Below are positions 60,449 through 64,000 of a stretch of 64,000 bases of DNA, in pieces (position 1 is the first letter of the stretch; each line of letters opens with the position of its first letter). The stretch spans positions 124,001-188,000 of the forward strand of contig JAFLCU010000007.1 of the NCBI GenBank assembly GCA_017303355.1, given 5' to 3'. Both the position numbers and the translations under genes were made by a program. Under the pieces are notes generated by a model. The model did not search any database, was not told the DNA's origin, and saw nothing but the letters and a program-made list of their open reading frames with translations. The stretch comes from Caulobacterales bacterium. Its GTDB lineage: Bacteria > Pseudomonadota > Alphaproteobacteria > Caulobacterales > Aquidulcibacteraceae.

Positions 60449-60808
60449 ATGGTCCGCAATATTTGCGTCGCTCTGGCGTCGCTTGTCTTGGCTGCGTGCG
60501 CCGTCCAAGGCGAACCAGCCGAGCCGGGGCCAAGCGCCGAGCTCGAGACCTTGGCGAGTGACGGGCGCGCCATTGCCGAGGCGCAATGCGCCGGCTGCCA
60601 CGCCATAGGCGAATACGGTGAAAGCCCCGTGCCCGAGGCGCCAATCTTTCGCACCTTGCTGACGCGCTACCGGGCCGACGTGCTGGAGCAGGAATTGATC
60701 GAAGGCATCGAGGTGAATCACCAGATGCCCGATTTCCAATTCAACCCGCAAGGCGCCGACGCCTTGCTCGCCTACCTTCGCAGCGTCCAGCAGACGCGCG
60801 GGGAATAG
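60449..60808 (+). CDS. Lipoprotein cytochrome c
   Basis: The 119-residue protein has a lipobox (LVLAACA) and a single haem site CAGCH near residue 47, with a likely axial methionine in NHQMPDFQF. It is a small class I cytochrome anchored to the membrane by a lipid and facing the periplasm, suited for electron transfer to a terminal oxidase or dehydrogenase. It is divergent from the helicase gene. Confidence 0.85.
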   Translation: MVRNICVALASLVLAACAVQGEPAEPGPSAELETLASDGRAIAEAQCAGCHAIGEYGESPVPEAPIFRTLLTRYRADVLEQELIEGIEVNHQMPDFQFNPQGADALLAYLRSVQQTRGE

Positions 60809-60938
60809 GAACTATCCTCCGCATAGATTGGCCCCCCGCGCCGCGAAACCTGAAGCGCATCAAGGCGTTCCGCGCCGCGCGCGCGGGGATAGAGTCAAAC
60901 TTATCCGCCCCCCGCCAAAACGCGCGTACAATGCGCGC

Positions 60939-61631
60939 ATGATTTTCACCCCCGCTGCTTGCACCGACCCCACCGCCGAGCTTTGGCGCGCCGCGCGCGC
61001 CATGTTCGTGCGCATGTGCTTCGTCATGGGCACGGCCGCCGACATCGCCGCACTCGGGCTTTGCAAGAGTCAGATCCCGCGTCTGCAACACTGGATCGCA
61101 GCGCTCGAAAGCTTCGTGCGCAAAGTGCTGGTGATGGAAGTCGATCGCCTCACCTTGATGCCGCCGAAAAAGCGCGATCCGTTCGCGAAGAAGAAAGAGC
61201 CGCCGGCGCCAGCCGAACCCAAGCAGCGCAAACGCACCTATCCCTTCAAGCTCTGGCCCAAGCCCAAGCAACACCCAGCCCGCATCACTTTGCTCGGCGC
61301 GCCCACCAGCGTCGCCGAAATCCGCCGCGCACACTATCGCTCGTCACTGATTGCCCGCTTGAAAAGCCGGCGCGAACCGACGCCGCCGCACAAACGCTAC
61401 GCGCGCCGCATCCTGGCGCTGCAGCATCTGTTGAAACAGCCGCGCCGCGCCATTCTGCGCCTGGCGCGCAAACTCAAGCGCTTCCCGCGTCTCGCCGTGA
61501 AGCTCGCGCTCGGCCGCCCCTGGGATTCGCCACACGTGCCGGCCGAGCTCTGCGCCAAGGCCGCGCACGGTTCCTACAACGCGGCGCGCAACCTGCTGCA
61601 TCCGCTGGCGCAACTGCCAGATACAAGCTGA
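60939..61631 (+). CDS. Basic hypothetical protein
   Basis: The 230-residue protein has an N-terminal helical region with cysteines (FTPAACTDPTAELWRAARAM, FVRMCFVMGTAADIAALGLC), a proline/lysine-rich centre (PPKKRDPFAKKKEPPAPAEP) and a strongly basic C-terminal half. I recognise no family. The composition resembles nucleic-acid-associated or disordered proteins. The start is the ATG at 60939; upstream codons are in frame but unlikely. Confidence 0.5.
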   Translation: MIFTPAACTDPTAELWRAARAMFVRMCFVMGTAADIAALGLCKSQIPRLQHWIAALESFVRKVLVMEVDRLTLMPPKKRDPFAKKKEPPAPAEPKQRKRTYPFKLWPKPKQHPARITLLGAPTSVAEIRRAHYRSSLIARLKSRREPTPPHKRYARRILALQHLLKQPRRAILRLARKLKRFPRLAVKLALGRPWDSPHVPAELCAKAAHGSYNAARNLLHPLAQLPDTS

Positions 61632-61768
61632 GTCCATCATGGGCCGCGCGTCTTCAACCGCTCTCGCAGTTGCGAGCAGCGGCCGAACGTGTTGCGCGCC
61701 GTAACGCTAAGCTTGCACGTAAAGTCCGAAGATGACGGCGCGCCAGCGCTTGGTTAGGCTCGCGCCCC

Positions 61769-63403
61769 ATGATCGAGAACGCCATCGTCTGGTCCTACGC
61801 CAATGCCTGGGAGCCGATCGCGCGGATGCAGCCGCATGAACCGGCGGTGCTGCAAGGCGAGCGATGCTTGTCCTGGGGCGTATTCGACGCCCACGCGGAT
61901 GCGTTGGCGGCGCACATGATTAGCGCCGGTCTGCGCCATAATTCGAAGGTTGGCGTCTATCTGCACAATTGCGCGGAATATCTCACGGCAAACTACGCCG
62001 CGTTCAAAGCGGGCTTAGCGCCTTTCAACGTCAATTATCGCTACACGGCCGACGAGCTGCTCTATCTGTTCGACAACGCCGATGCGGAAGCGGTCATTTT
62101 TCACGCCGGCTTCGCCGACCGCGTCGACGAAATTCGCGCACGCCTGCCGCAGGTGAAATGCTGGATCGCGGTGGAAGAGCCAGGCTTCGGCGTACCGGCT
62201 TGGGCCGAGAGCTATGCGGGCATCGCCGCCAACATGCCGACGCAACGGCCGACCTTGGCGCCGTGGGGCCGTTCGAACGACGATCTTCTGATCCTTTATA
62301 CCGGCGGCACCACTGGTTTGCCGAAAGGCGTGATGTGGCGCCAGGAAGATCAGATTGGCGTCACCGGTTTCGGCGGCTCGCCTCTGCTCGGCGTGCCGCC
62401 GCTCGCGCGGCCGGAAGAGGCGGCGGAACGCATCGCGCAATTTCCACGCCGCATCGGCTTGGTCGCGTGCCCCTTGATGCATGGCACCGGTCTGTTCAGT
62501 GCGTTGATGACCTTGCTGGCTGGCGGAACTGTCGCTCTGTTGCCTGGCCGGCATTTCGATGCCGAGCAAATGTGGGACGAGGTCGCGCGCCATCGCGTCA
62601 CCTCTATCGCCATTGTCGGCTTGCCGTTTGCGCAACCGCTGCTCGAAGCGCTCGAACGCAATCTGGGCCGCTGGGATTTGTCTTGTGTTAGTAGCATCGG
62701 CTCGTCCGGGGCGATGTGGAGCCAGGAAAACAAGCACGCGCTGCTGCATTTCATGCCGCAAGCGATGTTGACGGACGCGTTTTCATCGAGTGAAGCCGTC
62801 GGCATGGGGCTTTCCGTTTCGACCGCCGCGGGCGAAAGCCAGACGGCGGCTTTCATCGCCGGCCCCGAATGCGCGGTGTTCACCGAGGATCACCGCCGCG
62901 TACAGCTAGGCTCAGGCGAGCGCGGCCTTGTCGCCGTGGGCGGTTTTCTGCCGCTCGGCTATTATGGCGACGAGGAAAAGACCAAGCGCACGTTTCCGGT
63001 GATTGAAGGCAAACGCTGGTCGATCCCCGGCGATTGGGCGACCGTGGAGGCGGACGGCTCGTTGCGTCTGCTGGGGCGCGGCAGCCAATGCATTAATACC
63101 GGCGGCGAAAAAGTATTCCCCGAGGAGGTCGAGGAAGCGCTGAAACGTCACCCCGCCGTGCGCGACGCCGCCGTGATCGGCGCGCCCGATCCGCGTTTCG
63201 GCGAGCGCGTTTGCGCTGTTGTTGAACTCGAGCCCGATGCGCGCGAACCCTCGCTCTCCGATCTCGCCGCGCACGTGCGGGAGCATTTGGCCGATTACAA
63301 AACGCCACGCGCGCTCGTGATCGTCGACTCTCTGCGCCGTGCGCCCAACGGCAAGCTCGATTACAAGGCGGTCAAAACGCGCGCGCTCGAAGCGTTGGCC
63401 TAA
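61769..63403 (+). CDS. Acyl-CoA synthetase
   Basis: The 544-residue ligase has LILYTGGTTGLPKGVMWRQE (A3) near residue 174, a hinge region LLGRGSQCINTGGEKVFPEE, and the C-terminal lysine in RAPNGKLDYK. The A3 variant and FGGSPLLGVPPLARPEEAAE resemble FadD-type synthetases used for bulky or cyclic acids. It meets the acyl-CoA dehydrogenase gene tail to tail with four shared bases. Confidence 0.9.
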   Translation: MIENAIVWSYANAWEPIARMQPHEPAVLQGERCLSWGVFDAHADALAAHMISAGLRHNSKVGVYLHNCAEYLTANYAAFKAGLAPFNVNYRYTADELLYLFDNADAEAVIFHAGFADRVDEIRARLPQVKCWIAVEEPGFGVPAWAESYAGIAANMPTQRPTLAPWGRSNDDLLILYTGGTTGLPKGVMWRQEDQIGVTGFGGSPLLGVPPLARPEEAAERIAQFPRRIGLVACPLMHGTGLFSALMTLLAGGTVALLPGRHFDAEQMWDEVARHRVTSIAIVGLPFAQPLLEALERNLGRWDLSCVSSIGSSGAMWSQENKHALLHFMPQAMLTDAFSSSEAVGMGLSVSTAAGESQTAAFIAGPECAVFTEDHRRVQLGSGERGLVAVGGFLPLGYYGDEEKTKRTFPVIEGKRWSIPGDWATVEADGSLRLLGRGSQCINTGGEKVFPEEVEEALKRHPAVRDAAVIGAPDPRFGERVCAVVELEPDAREPSLSDLAAHVREHLADYKTPRALVIVDSLRRAPNGKLDYKAVKTRALEALA

Positions 63404-64000
63404 AGCCCAAGCTGACGCGCCGCGAGGTCGCGCATGATCTCTTCACTGCCGCCGCCAATCGCGTTGACGCGCACCTCACGGTAGATGCGTTCCACGCGGC
63501 TGCCGCGCATATAGCCCGCGCCGCCCATGATCTGCGTCGCCTCGCGCGCGCAGAACTCCAGCGTCTGTGTCGCTTGCACTTTGAGCAAGCATAAATCCAT
63601 CACTGGCGTTTCGCCGCGCTCCACTCGCCAGGCACATTGTTCGAGATAGGCGGTCGTCGCATTCACGCGCTGCACCATCTCCGCGATCTTGTGGCGAATG
63701 ACTTGATGGTCCGCGAGCCGCTTGCCGAACGTGCGCCGCTGCTGCGCCCATTGCGCCGCGTCCTCGATACACACGCGCGCGCTCGCCGTAGCGCCCGAGG
63801 CCATGCCGAGCCGTTCGCTGTTGAAATTGCGCATGATGCCGGCAAAGCCTTGGCCCTCGGCGCCGATCAGATGATCCGCCGGCACTTCGACATCCTCGAA
63901 ATAGAGCGCCGCCGTGTCCGACGCCCACCAGCCTTGCTTCTTCAGCGGCGTGCGCGTCACGCCCTTGGCCGTGAGATCGATCAGCAACAGCGAGATCCCG
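63400..64000 (-). CDS. Acyl-CoA dehydrogenase, C-terminal part (5' end outside window)
   Basis: About 200 residues are visible and the frame is open to the right edge. They contain the end of the beta domain (ALYFEDVEVPADHLIGAEGQ) and the C-terminal helices with RRTFGKRLADHQVIRHKIAE, IMGGAGYMRGSRVERIYREV and AIGGGSEEIMRDL. The GGGSEE loop lacks the medium-chain base glutamate, as in long-chain or isovaleryl types. Confidence 0.88.
   Translation of the reverse strand, partial: GISLLLIDLTAKGVTRTPLKKQGWWASDTAALYFEDVEVPADHLIGAEGQGFAGIMRNFNSERLGMASGATASARVCIEDAAQWAQQRRTFGKRLADHQVIRHKIAEMVQRVNATTAYLEQCAWRVERGETPVMDLCLLKVQATQTLEFCAREATQIMGGAGYMRGSRVERIYREVRVNAIGGGSEEIMRDLAARQLGL

Noticed and set aside
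1..64000. CRISPR arrays, rRNA genes or prophage structural genes
   Set aside because: No evenly spaced repeat series, rRNA-like stretch or capsid/tail gene was recognised anywhere in the window.

Overview
The window is high-GC DNA from an alphaproteobacterium. The gene content (UbiH-type hydroxylase, CnoX-like thioredoxin, PodJ-like coiled-coil protein, PrkA-YeaH-SpoVR set, many CoA-ligase and acyl-CoA dehydrogenase genes) fits a Caulobacterales or Hyphomonadaceae-like organism. That placement is inference from gene content; no rRNA is present.

Layout. Positions 1-6246 are chromosomal core: the end of a ubiquinone-type hydroxylase, a periplasmic four-cysteine repeat protein, a 30-residue secreted peptide with its own terminator, a tightly overlapping DUF971/Trm112/LON/CnoX group, ProX, a DUF6065 protein, a methyltransferase, and a tRNA-Gly(GCC). 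Positions 6247-41193 form a mobile island of about 35 kb inserted at the 3' end of that tRNA. Its ends are a perfect 45-bp direct repeat (6202-6246 and 41149-41193), a tyrosine integrase sits beside the right end, and both ends carry a pair of 11-bp-period repeats that look like integrase arm sites. The left end also holds a second, orphan attachment-site remnant derived from tRNA-Val.

Island cargo. A redox group comes first (redoxin, protoglobin, MarR with a four-cysteine tail). It is followed by a large catabolic cluster (10.5-28.9 kb): a TonB receptor and two divergent operons with CoA ligases, acyl-CoA dehydrogenases, enoyl-CoA hydratases, a DUF35/thiolase-like pair, a citrate-synthase-like protein, an alcohol dehydrogenase, a limonene-epoxide-hydrolase-like enzyme and a TetR regulator. 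The TonB receptor promoter and the divergent promoter share 26 of 33 bases, including an inverted repeat, so they are probably one regulon, perhaps under that TetR. The enzymes suggest uptake and CoA-dependent breakdown of a hydrophobic, possibly isoprenoid or alicyclic, compound. The right part of the island has a PabB-PabC fusion, a relaxase with an opposed, motif-poor VirD4-like protein, two Tat-type paralogues, HTH proteins and an MqsRA-like toxin-antitoxin pair with a recognisable operator.

Positions 41194-64000 return to core-like DNA: malate dehydrogenase, a lipoprotein glutathione peroxidase whose ribosome site lies in a terminator hairpin, then a compact four-gene set (adenylating enzyme, stand-alone acyl carrier protein, hydrolase-sulfotransferase fusion, Stf0-like sulfotransferase) with 4-base overlaps. 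That set looks like an undescribed small pathway for a sulfated or sulfate-activated acyl product. Next come a thiolase, a TPR-sulfotransferase, TesB, a thermonuclease, the PodJ-like protein, prkA-yeaH-spoVR, a Pif1-like helicase, a lipoprotein cytochrome c, an unknown basic protein, another acyl-CoA synthetase and a partial acyl-CoA dehydrogenase.
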